DNA from: Candidatus Moraniibacteriota bacterium
Lineage (GTDB): Bacteria > Patescibacteriota > Minisyncoccia > Moranbacterales > UBA1568
Length of the DNA: 17,509 nucleotides
NCBI GenBank assembly: GCA_023261685.1
Contig: JAHFOM010000016.1
Location: 1-17,509, forward strand
Direction: 5' to 3'
A program made the translations under genes and the position numbers. Numbering within the stretch: position 1 is the first letter of the stretch; every line of letters starts with the position of its first letter. The notes under the pieces were generated by a model, which did no database searches, was not told the DNA's origin, and worked only from the letters and a program-made list of their open reading frames with translations. Below are positions 1 to 6,079 of this stretch, one piece after another.

Positions 1-456
1 ATTGAGGAAAAGGTGCCAACCGCATCAGTTGAGGCGCCGGAGACTGCGGCTGCGAACACCGCCTCGGCCCAAGGCCGATCCGCCTCGGGCGGAAAAAAGT
101 CGAAGCGTCAAGTCCTGAAAGGGCGTGCCAGTATTCAGTGCACCTACAACAATACCATCATTTCTATCGCTGATTTGAATGGTGCCGTACTTGGTTGGTC
201 AAGCTCTGGACACCTGAATTTCAAGGGGGCCAAGAAATCAACGCCTTACGCTGCGACACAGGTCGTGGCGGACGTGACTGAAAAAGTCAAGAAATATGGC
301 ATTCAAGAATTGGAGGTATTCGTCAAAGGAGTGGGAAGCGGTCGCGAGGCATCTATCCGCGCACTGTCCAATAATGGCTTCAATCTGACGGTTATCAAAG
401 ATATTACCCCGATTCCCCATAATGGCTGTCGCCCACGTCGCCCACGTCGCATCTAA
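1..456 (+). CDS. rpsK: 30S ribosomal protein S11, probably 5'-truncated by the window edge
   Basis: S11 forms part of the 30S platform and binds 16S rRNA near the mRNA exit. The body (KGRASIQCTYNNTIISI, GWSSSGHLNFKGAKKSTPYAA, VKGVGSGREASIRAL, ITPIPHNGCRP and a basic C-terminus) is textbook S11. A GTG at 13 could start a 147-residue protein, but the frame stays open to base 1 (reads IEEK), so the true start may lie upstream and I annotate it as partial. With the GTG start there are already about 30 Ala/Ser-rich residues before the conserved core, longer than in E. coli S11; N-terminally extended S11 fits CPR bacteria from general recollection. It is followed 19 bp later by rpsD, the usual alpha-operon order. 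Confidence 0.95.
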   Translation: MEEKVPTASVEAPETAAANTASAQGRSASGGKKSKRQVLKGRASIQCTYNNTIISIADLNGAVLGWSSSGHLNFKGAKKSTPYAATQVVADVTEKVKKYGIQELEVFVKGVGSGREASIRALSNNGFNLTVIKDITPIPHNGCRPRRPRRI

Positions 457-475
457 CCTAACCTCTCGAATTACT

Positions 476-1108
476 ATGCCAAACAACATCGATTCCAAAT
501 GCAAGCTCTGTCGGCGTGCCGGCGAAAAACTCTTTCTCAAAGGAGATCGTTGTTTGTCACCGAAATGCGCGATGGTTCGCCGCCCGTATGCTCCCGGTAT
601 TCATGGTCATACTCCATCCCGTGGAGGGAGTGAATTCGGTCGTCAATTAGCGATGAAGCAGAAAATCAAACGTCTGTATGGTGTGATGGAACGTCAGTTT
701 CGCAATCATTTTGAAGAAGCGAATAAGGGATCCGGCGTGACTGGTGATCGACTGATTTCCCGTTTGGAACGCCGTCTTGATAATGTGGTGTACCGTCTCG
801 GGTTTGCGGTTTCCCGGGCTCAGGCAAAACAGTTGGTCAGTCACAAGATGTTCGAGGTCAATGGCAAGCGCGTCAATATTCCTTCTTTTGAAGTACGGAC
901 CGGCGATGTCATTGTTCTCAAGCAGAATAAGAAAGAAAAGCAGTTCTTCAAAGATCAGCTGGAAATTTTGAAAAACAAGAAAGATGTTCCTCATTGGCTC
1001 GCATTGGATGTCGACAAGCTGACGGGCACGATGCTCGCTCTGCCGAGTCGCGATGATATCGGCGTGCGGGTTGATGTCCAGATGGTCGTCGAATACTATT
1101 CGAAGTAA
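476..1108 (+). CDS. rpsD: 30S ribosomal protein S4, zinc-type
   Basis: S4 is a primary 16S rRNA-binding protein that nucleates the 30S body. The frame is open from 422, but the start is placed at ATG 476 because the protein then begins MPNNIDSKCKLCRRAGEKL, matching normal S4 ends; this gives 210 residues, typical length. Four cysteines (C9, C12, C26, C31) form the zinc-binding C+ version of the N-terminal domain. The S4 RNA-binding fold lies around residues 98-160 (SRLERRLDNVVYRLGF and VSHKMFEVNGKRV). No Shine-Dalgarno sequence precedes the ATG. S4 is the autogenous repressor of this operon in E. coli; no such site can be demonstrated here. Confidence 0.97.
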   Translation: MPNNIDSKCKLCRRAGEKLFLKGDRCLSPKCAMVRRPYAPGIHGHTPSRGGSEFGRQLAMKQKIKRLYGVMERQFRNHFEEANKGSGVTGDRLISRLERRLDNVVYRLGFAVSRAQAKQLVSHKMFEVNGKRVNIPSFEVRTGDVIVLKQNKKEKQFFKDQLEILKNKKDVPHWLALDVDKLTGTMLALPSRDDIGVRVDVQMVVEYYSK

Positions 1109-1218
1109 GACTTTCAGTTTTGGCACAATATATAATTTATTTAATACCATAATAACGCTTCCGGTGAACGGTCATTTCCCAACAGGTCCGACAGTTCATT
1201 CGAAGCCACAGAAGCGGT
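1109..1218 (+). promoter_or_regulatory. Possible internal promoter/leader before rpoA
   Basis: The 110 bp between rpsD and rpoA is the longest gap between rpsK and rplM. It contains a perfect -10-like hexamer TATAAT at 1131-1136 in an AT-rich stretch, but no convincing -35 at 16-18 bp upstream. A weak internal promoter is possible; read-through from rpsD is equally likely. I see no terminator in the gap. Confidence 0.25.
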
Positions 1219-2028
1219 ATGCAGATCATTACTTCACCACAAAAGCCGAAATACACGGCTATCGGAGAGAATCACGGCAAGTTTGAGATTCTCGGTTGTT
1301 ATCCGGGTTATGGTACGACGCTTGGCAACGCGCTTCGCCGGGTACTCTTGTCTTCTTTGGATGGCGCTGCCGCCAAGTCCGTCAAGATACACGGGGTTAC
1401 TCATGAATTCTCCACCATTACCGGCGTAATGGAAGACGTCGTGCAGATTATTCTCAATATGAAGCAAGTGCGTTTTAAGCTGCACGGTGACGAGGCGGTC
1501 AAAGTGACGGTTAAGAGCAAGGGCGAGGGCGTTGTGACCGCAGGAGATATCAAGGCTCCATCGAGCGTGGAAATCGTCAACCCTGATCAGGTGATCGCTA
1601 CAGTGACGGACAAGAAGACGGTATTTGAAATGGAGATAGAGATTGACAAGGGTATCGGTTACGTTCCGGTAGAGGTGCGCGAGCGCGAAGAGCGTGAAGA
1701 GCGCGAGATAGGGAATATCGCTATCGATGCTATTTATACGCCGGTCAAGCGCGTGAACTACGAAATAGAAAATATGCGCGTCGGTAAGCGGACCGATTAT
1801 GACAAAGTGACTTTGGAAATCGTTACGGATGGCAGTATTGATCCGGCGCAGGCGTTTGAGAAAAGTGTCGGCATTCTCGTGTCCCAATTTTCTTCCCTGA
1901 TTGATATGGAAGGCAAGCCGGCTGAAATGAAAGAAGGAGAAGAAGCTCTCTCTGCCGATGGGGAAGAAAAAAAGCCGGCGAAGAAAGCTGCGAAGAAAAA
2001 AGCCATCAAATCAGCAGAAAAAGAATAA
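1219..2028 (+). CDS. rpoA: RNA polymerase alpha subunit lacking the C-terminal domain
   Basis: The alpha subunit dimerises to scaffold beta and beta-prime assembly. The N-terminal domain is complete: the GYGTTLGNALRRVLLSS dimerisation helix at residues 30-46, the insert domain with TGVMEDVVQIILNMK at 68-82, and PVKRVNYEIE at 175-184. The protein is only 269 residues, against about 315-330 for full-length bacterial alpha. After residue 230 there is no helix-hairpin-helix alpha-CTD. Instead there is an acidic stretch, then a tail of Lys and Ala (KKPAKKAAKKKAIKS). rplQ starts 21 bp after the stop, so there is no room for a frameshifted CTD. An EREEREERE run at 154-163 is also unusual. The family call is certain. 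Confidence 0.97.
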   Translation: MQIITSPQKPKYTAIGENHGKFEILGCYPGYGTTLGNALRRVLLSSLDGAAAKSVKIHGVTHEFSTITGVMEDVVQIILNMKQVRFKLHGDEAVKVTVKSKGEGVVTAGDIKAPSSVEIVNPDQVIATVTDKKTVFEMEIEIDKGIGYVPVEVREREEREEREIGNIAIDAIYTPVKRVNYEIENMRVGKRTDYDKVTLEIVTDGSIDPAQAFEKSVGILVSQFSSLIDMEGKPAEMKEGEEALSADGEEKKPAKKAAKKKAIKSAEKE

Positions 2029-2049
2029 TACTCCCGAACAAGAGAATGT

Positions 2050-2415
2050 ATGAAGCATAGACACTCAGGTCGCGTTTTGAGTCGCGGCCGCAATCAAAGG
2101 AGAGCGCTGATCAAGACCCTACTGGGGAGTCTGATTCTGTATGAGCGGATTACGACAACGGAAGCCAAAGCCAAAGAAATCAAGAATTTTATCGATCAGG
2201 TCGTGAATAAAGCCAAGGTCGGGAGAAATGATGCCGCGCGCCGTGTCGCTATTATCCGTGAGTTGCAAGGTATGCTTCCGGAGATGGCGAGCAAAAAGCT
2301 TCTTGGCGATTTCGGGGCCCGTTTTGAGGGACGCACTGGTGGCTATATCCGCGTTGTGAAACTTGTTCCACGGAAGAGCGACTCTGCCCGGATGGCTATT
2401 ATTGAATTTGTATAA
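2050..2415 (+). CDS. rplQ: 50S ribosomal protein L17
   Basis: L17 binds 23S rRNA near the exit-tunnel side of the large subunit. The 121-residue protein has the family signature MKHRHSGRVLSRGRNQRRAL, then ILYERITTTEAKAKEIK, and ends with the GGYIRVVKL ... ARMAIIEF strand pair typical of bacterial L17. Length is normal. It starts 21 bp after rpoA, conserved operon order, with at most a weak GAGA-type ribosome site. Confidence 0.97.
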   Translation: MKHRHSGRVLSRGRNQRRALIKTLLGSLILYERITTTEAKAKEIKNFIDQVVNKAKVGRNDAARRVAIIRELQGMLPEMASKKLLGDFGARFEGRTGGYIRVVKLVPRKSDSARMAIIEFV

Positions 2416-2419
2416 ATAT

Positions 2420-2836
2420 ATGGCGAAAAAGAAAGCGACAATGATTGATCGGCAGTACCATCTCTTCGATGCCAAGGGCAGGGTATTGGGACGTTTGGCG
2501 ACCGAAGTCGCTCGCATCCTTATGGGTAAGCACAAAGTCACGTATGCCCCGCATATCGACGGTGGGGATTTCATCGTGATTACCAATGCGGACGAAATAG
2601 CGGTTACTGGCAACAAGCTTGACCAGAAGATATATCATCGTTTTAGCGGATATCCCGGCGGCATCCACTCTCTTTCTCTCAAAGACCAGATGCAGAAGGA
2701 TTCTCGCAAGGTATTGTATCAGGCGGTATACAATATGCTGCCGAAAAATTCTTTGCGCAACCGGATGCTCAAGCGTCTTTTGATCAATAAGGATGGCGAT
2801 CATAAACAGAAGGTCATTCATGTTACCCATCAATAA
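2420..2836 (+). CDS. rplM: 50S ribosomal protein L13
   Basis: L13 is an early-assembling 23S rRNA-binding protein. I chose ATG 2420, 4 bp after the rplQ stop, because it yields MAKKKATMIDRQYHLFDAKG, the normal L13 N-terminus; the upstream open frame from 2363 overlaps rplQ and is not L13-like. The 138-residue product carries GRLATEVARILMGK (about residues 24-37), DGGDFIVITNADEI, KIYHRFSGYPGG and AVYNMLPKNSLRNRMLKRL. The end (KQKVIHVTHQ) is slightly shorter than in E. coli L13. It pairs with rpsI, as in most bacteria. Confidence 0.97.
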   Translation: MAKKKATMIDRQYHLFDAKGRVLGRLATEVARILMGKHKVTYAPHIDGGDFIVITNADEIAVTGNKLDQKIYHRFSGYPGGIHSLSLKDQMQKDSRKVLYQAVYNMLPKNSLRNRMLKRLLINKDGDHKQKVIHVTHQ

Positions 2837-2844
2837 GAGCTTCT

Positions 2845-2930
2845 TAGCTGGTAGCTCGTAGCTTGTAGGGAAACCGAAAAGCAAGAGGGATCCACTAAAA
2901 AGCTAATCAGCTAAAAAGCTACAAGCTAAA
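2845..2930. repeat. AGCT-based short tandem repeats in inverted arrangement
   Basis: Between rplM and rpsI, 2845-2868 reads as three copies of the heptamer TAGCTNG (TAGCTGG, TAGCTCG, TAGCTTG) plus TAG. At 2901-2930 four related units beginning AGCTA start at 2901, 2909, 2917 and 2924. They are the complement of the first array: TAGCTTGTAG at 2859-2868 pairs perfectly with CTACAAGCTA at 2919-2928, and TTAGCTG at 2844-2850 pairs with CAGCTAA at 2908-2914. The RNA could fold in more than one register. Function unknown. Confidence 0.75.
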
Positions 2931-2934
2931 GAAT

Positions 2935-3459
2935 ATGGCTATCAAGAAAACAATCAAACCGGAAAAAACAGTTGAGAAAAAGGCTGTTGCTGACAAGAAA
3001 GCCGCACCCAAGAAGACGGTGAAGAAGGTGGCAGCTGCACCTGCGCCTGTTATTTCCGCGGTGACGGAACGCTATGTGTACGCTGTGGGTCGTCGCAAGA
3101 CGGCTGTCGCACAGGTACGCCTGTACCCGAGCAAAGATGCCACCCCGGCTGTCGTCAACAAGCGTCCGATTCGTGAATACTTCGGAACGGAGGCATTGGA
3201 AGTCGTCGCACTGGCGCCTCTCTCCGCTTCCGGTCTGTCAGAAGCCTTTATGGTATCGGTCGTGGTGCGCGGTGGAGGACTGCACGGTCAGGCTGGTGCC
3301 ATCAGACTCGGAGTCGCTCGCTGTCTCATCAAGCATGATCCGCTCTTGCGCGCGACGCTCAAGGCGCTCGGATTTCTTACTCGCGATCCGCGTATGGTAG
3401 AGCGCAAGAAGCCGGGTCTCAAAAAAGCCCGCCGTTCCCCACAATGGGCAAAACGCTAG
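2935..3459 (+). CDS. rpsI: 30S ribosomal protein S9 with Lys/Ala-rich N-terminal extension
   Basis: S9 sits in the 30S head, and its C-terminal tail contacts P-site tRNA. The core starts near residue 46 (RYVYAVGRRKTAVAQVRLYP) and includes RGGGLHGQAGAIRLGVARCL and LTRDPRMVERKKPGLKKA. It ends SPQWAKR, close to the universal SPQ(Y/F)SKR tail. At 174 residues it is about 40 longer than usual; the excess is an N-terminal tract of Lys, Ala, Val and Pro resembling the RpoA tail. The start is ATG 2935. A repeat-rich 98-bp gap separates it from rplM, so the extension or the gap may affect S9 expression. Confidence 0.96.
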   Translation: MAIKKTIKPEKTVEKKAVADKKAAPKKTVKKVAAAPAPVISAVTERYVYAVGRRKTAVAQVRLYPSKDATPAVVNKRPIREYFGTEALEVVALAPLSASGLSEAFMVSVVVRGGGLHGQAGAIRLGVARCLIKHDPLLRATLKALGFLTRDPRMVERKKPGLKKARRSPQWAKR

Positions 3460-3604
3460 TTTTTGCACACTGGGGAGGGAAAGGGGTCGGGAAAATGGGA
3501 GTTGTCCCGTTGCGGAGAGCAGTGAGTCCGCGAGCGTTGAGAACCGAGGGGTTCTCAAGGAGCAAAGCGACCACAGTGGGCCAAGCGTTAGAAGAGAGAA
3601 TAAG
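3460..3604 (+). other. Structured noncoding segment downstream of rpsI
   Basis: About 145 bp after the S9 stop is GC-rich and dense in inverted repeats. Successive hairpins are GGGA/TCCC at 3497-3508, GCGGA/TCCGC at 3512-3531, and a perfect 9-bp stem TTGAGAACC (3537-3545) with GGTTCTCAA (3550-3558) around loop GAGG. None is followed by a T run, so these are not intrinsic terminators; the true terminator comes later. A frame across this stretch overlaps the end of rpsI and the terminator and is not protein-like. It may be a 3' UTR structure or a degenerate repeat. Confidence 0.5.
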
Positions 3605-3630
3605 GAATTATGAATCAAGAATTATGAATC
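3605..3630. repeat. 12-bp direct repeat GAATTATGAATC
   Basis: GAATTATGAATC occurs at 3605-3616 and again at 3619-3630 (14-bp period), immediately 5' of the terminator hairpin; the last base is shared with the stem. A remnant, GTGAATC, precedes the matching hairpin at 4457. Confidence 0.85.
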
Positions 3631-3653
3631 CGCCCTTTGCAGGGCGGTTTTTT
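3630..3653 (+). terminator. Intrinsic terminator of the ribosomal operon
   Basis: Stem CCGCCCT (3630-3636), loop TTGC, stem AGGGCGG (3641-3647), then six T. Classic rho-independent structure ending the rpsI transcript. The same 18-bp hairpin core recurs at 4457-4474. Confidence 0.92.
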
Positions 3654-3663
3654 AGATATTTTT

Positions 3664-3692
3664 TTGACAAAAGAATTCGGATTGGATAGTAT
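3664..3692 (+). promoter_or_regulatory. Sigma70-type promoter for the orphan gene
   Basis: Perfect -35 TTGACA (3664-3669), 17-bp spacer, -10 TAGTAT (3687-3692, 4/6 to consensus). Predicted transcript start is near 3699, about 25 nt before the ATG at 3724. It begins directly after the terminator T run, so this gene is insulated from the ribosomal operon. Confidence 0.7.
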
Positions 3693-3723
3693 ATGACTGT
3701 AGTTAATCTATGATTCACTTAGT

Positions 3724-4434
3724 ATGAACTTTGAAAAACCGCAGTCACCAGATGTGGAAACTACTGTTGAAACGCCCCCTACTAGTTTGAGTAATCAAGT
3801 GCATACTGAGGTTATTGAAGATATTGATGAAGAGAGAATTCAACAAGAAAAGACTGACAACGAGGAAGCTGATCGTTTACTTCGGAAGATTAAGGGAGAT
3901 GCCCTGTTAAAAGAGCTGGACAAAAAAGAGGAGGCAGAGGAAGCTGATCGGTTATCTCGGAAGATTCGGAGAGGTGAACTCTCAAAAGTGTCGGATGAAA
4001 TACCAGCGGATTTGGAAGCGTTTCAGAAAGCCATGGAAAAGACTCATCCAGAGACAGAGACACCTCTAAAAAGTGAAATAGAGGTCGCTCAAGAATATAT
4101 ATCAAGTGTTATAGGTATCAATCCCAATACTTTCTCTCAATATGCTGTTAACTATTATTTAGAGCAAGATGCCGAGAAAACAAAAGTAAACAGCGGAAAA
4201 ATTATCAAGCTTGGCTTTATGGGGGTTGGTGGCAGTGCTGGTGGGACAGTAATTGGTACTGGGGCCGCTCTGATGAGTGGTGCTTCTGCCGCAGAGGTTG
4301 CTTCGATAGCTGCACTCGGTCTTGGCGTAGGTGGTGTCATTCTACTTGCTACGGCTTTAGGATGGGGAGGATATAAATTATACAAAGCTAACCAGCTGAA
4401 AAAGATTGAGAGGGCACGTTCCGTGCTGGTTTAA
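3724..4434 (+). CDS. Orphan protein with acidic coiled region and Gly-rich membrane hairpin
   Basis: I do not recognise this 236-residue protein. Residues 1-125 are charged and probably helical, with an internal duplication: EEADRLLRKI at 47-56 and EEADRLSRKI at 72-81. At DNA level, 3862-3891 and 3937-3966 match at 27 of 30 bases, period 75. Residues about 160-218 form a Gly/Ala-rich hydrophobic region (GFMGVGGSAGG, then GLGVGGVILLATALGWGG), likely two membrane-spanning helices of glycine-zipper type, followed by a short basic tail. No signal peptide. The gene is more AT-rich than its neighbours, has its own promoter and sits between two identical terminator hairpins, suggesting recent gain. 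A membrane-active or surface role is only a guess. Confidence 0.8.
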   Translation: MNFEKPQSPDVETTVETPPTSLSNQVHTEVIEDIDEERIQQEKTDNEEADRLLRKIKGDALLKELDKKEEAEEADRLSRKIRRGELSKVSDEIPADLEAFQKAMEKTHPETETPLKSEIEVAQEYISSVIGINPNTFSQYAVNYYLEQDAEKTKVNSGKIIKLGFMGVGGSAGGTVIGTGAALMSGASAAEVASIAALGLGVGGVILLATALGWGGYKLYKANQLKKIERARSVLV

Positions 4435-4456
4435 ACGGAAACCGTGAATCATAAAA

Positions 4457-4485
4457 CCGCCCTTTGCAGGGCGGCTTTTTCTTTT
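4457..4485. terminator. Bidirectional intrinsic terminator between convergent genes
   Basis: CCGCCCT-TTGC-AGGGCGG at 4457-4474, followed on the plus strand by CTTTTTCTTTT and on the minus strand by TTTTAT. It lies between the plus-strand orphan gene and the minus-strand PEGA gene and can serve both. Its 18-bp core is identical to that at 3630-3647. Confidence 0.85.
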
Positions 4486-4502
4486 GTTCAATCAAGGTGT
4501 TC

Positions 4503-5963
4503 CTAAAATCCGAAGATGTTATTCTGGGGGTTGGGGAATTCGATCGTGTGTGCCGTGCCGTCTTCTAAGATGAAGTAGATCTGATTGTTTTCAAAACGGG
4601 AGAGGGCTTGGACGATGGGGGAGGGAAATAGGACGACCTCCGTGATGTTCCGCCGATCGCGGTTGTCGAGCTCGACGATTTTGGCACTGCCATTTGTGGT
4701 GAAGAGGATATGTTCGTAGTCTTTGGTCCACTGGATGTTTTTGATGGAGCTGGAAAAACGGGCGACTTGCAGGACGGTATTTTTTTCTCGGATCGGCTGG
4801 GCTTCCCACGGAAGCGCGAAGTACACGCTCATTTCATTCTCGCTGAAAAAGAGCAGTTTCTTACCATCATTGGAAAATTGTACGCCCTTAATGCCATTTT
4901 CGGCGAGGGATTTGAAGATGATTTCAGAAAGAGAGAGCTTGTTGTAGATGAGGAGTTTACCTCTCGTCTGTTCTCTGATGGCGATGCGGCTATCATCATA
5001 CACGACGATCGAGTAGGTATCATCGCTGGCGATGTCGATAGCGGTGGTGGTGATCTGAACGGGTTCGGCATCAGTTCGGTCGGCCGGGACACGATAGATG
5101 ATACCGTTGTCATCGCTCAAGTAATAAAGATTGCTGCCGGAGATATCATAGGCCCTGACATTTTCTTTGACGAAGACAGGCGGTTCGAGGAGCGCCTCGG
5201 TATTGGCGCGGTAGAGCGTGGAACCTCGGAGATAAAAGAGGAAATTACGCGTGGTGGAGTCCCAGCGGGGATTGAAGAGAGAACGGTCCTTAGGCGTGGG
5301 AGCCTGCAGTTCAGCGAGGGCTTTGTTTTCCACGTTGACGATAGAGTATGAGCGTCCCTCAGGTCGCTCGAGGGGAATGATGAGTTTGGTGTTGTTCGGA
5401 GACCATTCGATATTCTCGCCATCTTGCGCGAGCGTCGCTTGAGGGAGAGAAAAGACCTCTGTCTGAGTGCCCGTACTTATATCCAGCGTATCAACGATCA
5501 TATCACCGGTGTCATTTCTCTTGGCAACGGCGAAAAGATTTTCATCCGGAGCGGGAAATATTTTGAGAGCCGAGCTTGTATCGGGGATTGCTTCGGGGGA
5601 GGGGTCGATTTTTGTGAGGAGTACGTTCCAGAATTCCGTTGAAAAACCACTCTGGACGAGGGCTTTTTTGGACCATGGAGAGTAGCCGGGGGCAGATACC
5701 TCGATAAAATGTTCTCCTGGCGTCAATCCGGAAATAAGGATGGAATTGTTGAGGATCCCGAGGTTCTGTTCGGGAATCAGCTCGTTGTCAACTTTGATGG
5801 CGACGGTCTCGGGATTGGATTTGATCGATATGGAGCCCGTGTAGATGAATATGCCCCGATCGAAATTGAAGCGGTAGCCAAACGCATAAAAAACCACCAA
5901 AGAGGAGATGGTGAAAAAAGTCGCTACGAACGCGTAGAACAAGAGAGGGCGGATACGCTGCAT
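4503..5963 (-). CDS. PEGA-domain membrane-anchored beta-propeller-like protein
   Basis: The product is 486 residues. A single N-terminal membrane segment (about residues 7-30, after a short basic start) anchors it with the bulk outside the cytoplasm. A PEGA domain follows at about 42-105 (GSISIKSNPETVAIKVDNE, then ISGLTPGEHFIEVSAPGYSPW); PEGA domains are beta-sandwich modules common in surface proteins. Residues about 130-480 contain repeated strand patterns with W, SPN and DG turns (IEWSPNNTKLIIPL, VQFSNDGKKLLFF, IQWTKDYEHILFTT) typical of WD40/TolB-like propeller blades. No enzyme motif is visible. It is convergent with the orphan gene and divergent from the next membrane gene. An envelope scaffold or binding role is likely; the exact function is unknown. 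Confidence 0.85.
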   Translation of the reverse strand: MQRIRPLLFYAFVATFFTISSLVVFYAFGYRFNFDRGIFIYTGSISIKSNPETVAIKVDNELIPEQNLGILNNSILISGLTPGEHFIEVSAPGYSPWSKKALVQSGFSTEFWNVLLTKIDPSPEAIPDTSSALKIFPAPDENLFAVAKRNDTGDMIVDTLDISTGTQTEVFSLPQATLAQDGENIEWSPNNTKLIIPLERPEGRSYSIVNVENKALAELQAPTPKDRSLFNPRWDSTTRNFLFYLRGSTLYRANTEALLEPPVFVKENVRAYDISGSNLYYLSDDNGIIYRVPADRTDAEPVQITTTAIDIASDDTYSIVVYDDSRIAIREQTRGKLLIYNKLSLSEIIFKSLAENGIKGVQFSNDGKKLLFFSENEMSVYFALPWEAQPIREKNTVLQVARFSSSIKNIQWTKDYEHILFTTNGSAKIVELDNRDRRNITEVVLFPSPIVQALSRFENNQIYFILEDGTAHTIEFPNPQNNIFGF

Positions 5964-6000
5964 ACGGCGATATTTTAGTTGCTTGTATCAATATTCTCTC

Positions 6001-6029
6001 AGTATACCTCAAAAAGCTGGTTTTGACAG
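6001..6029 (-). promoter_or_regulatory. Minus-strand promoter for the PEGA gene
   Basis: Read on the minus strand: -35 CTGTCA (plus 6024-6029), 17-bp spacer, -10 TATACT (plus 6001-6006). It lies 38 bp upstream of the ATG at 5963. Its -35 overlaps the -35 of the divergent promoter by five bases. Confidence 0.6.
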
Positions 6030-6051
6030 TAAGAGAGGAGGGGTGTAGACT
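6023..6051 (+). promoter_or_regulatory. Plus-strand promoter for the small membrane protein gene
   Basis: Perfect -35 TTGACA (6023-6028), 17-bp spacer, -10 TAGACT (6046-6051). The predicted start near 6058 gives a leader of about 22 nt to ATG 6080. The frame is also open from TTG 6023, but that start would lie inside the -35 box, supporting the ATG. Confidence 0.6.
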
Positions 6052-6070
6052 GGCGGTGTCCGACCGCTTT

Positions 6071-6078
6071 AGGAGGGG
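6071..6078 (+). promoter_or_regulatory. Strong Shine-Dalgarno, unusually close to the start
   Basis: AGGAGGGG is the only consensus-strength ribosome site noticed in the window. It ends one base before ATG 6080 (three bases counting only AGGAGG), which is short. ATG 6116 is an alternative start but is too far away for this site. Confidence 0.55.
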
Positions 6079-6079
6079 A

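Noticed and set aside
2837..2934. CRISPR-like array in the rplM-rpsI gap
   Set aside because: Units are only 7-8 bp without spacers, and no cas genes are present.
3444..3689. 81-residue plus-strand frame overlapping the end of rpsI
   Set aside because: It runs through the hairpin-rich stretch, the direct repeat and the intrinsic terminator, with odd composition and no start signal; not a gene.
4710..5351. 213-residue plus-strand frame inside the PEGA gene
   Set aside because: It lies wholly within the minus-strand coding region, and its composition mirrors that gene; an antisense shadow.
6023..6079. TTG start at 6023 for the small membrane protein
   Set aside because: The codon lies inside the -35 box of its own promoter, upstream of the predicted transcript start; ATG 6080 has a ribosome site.
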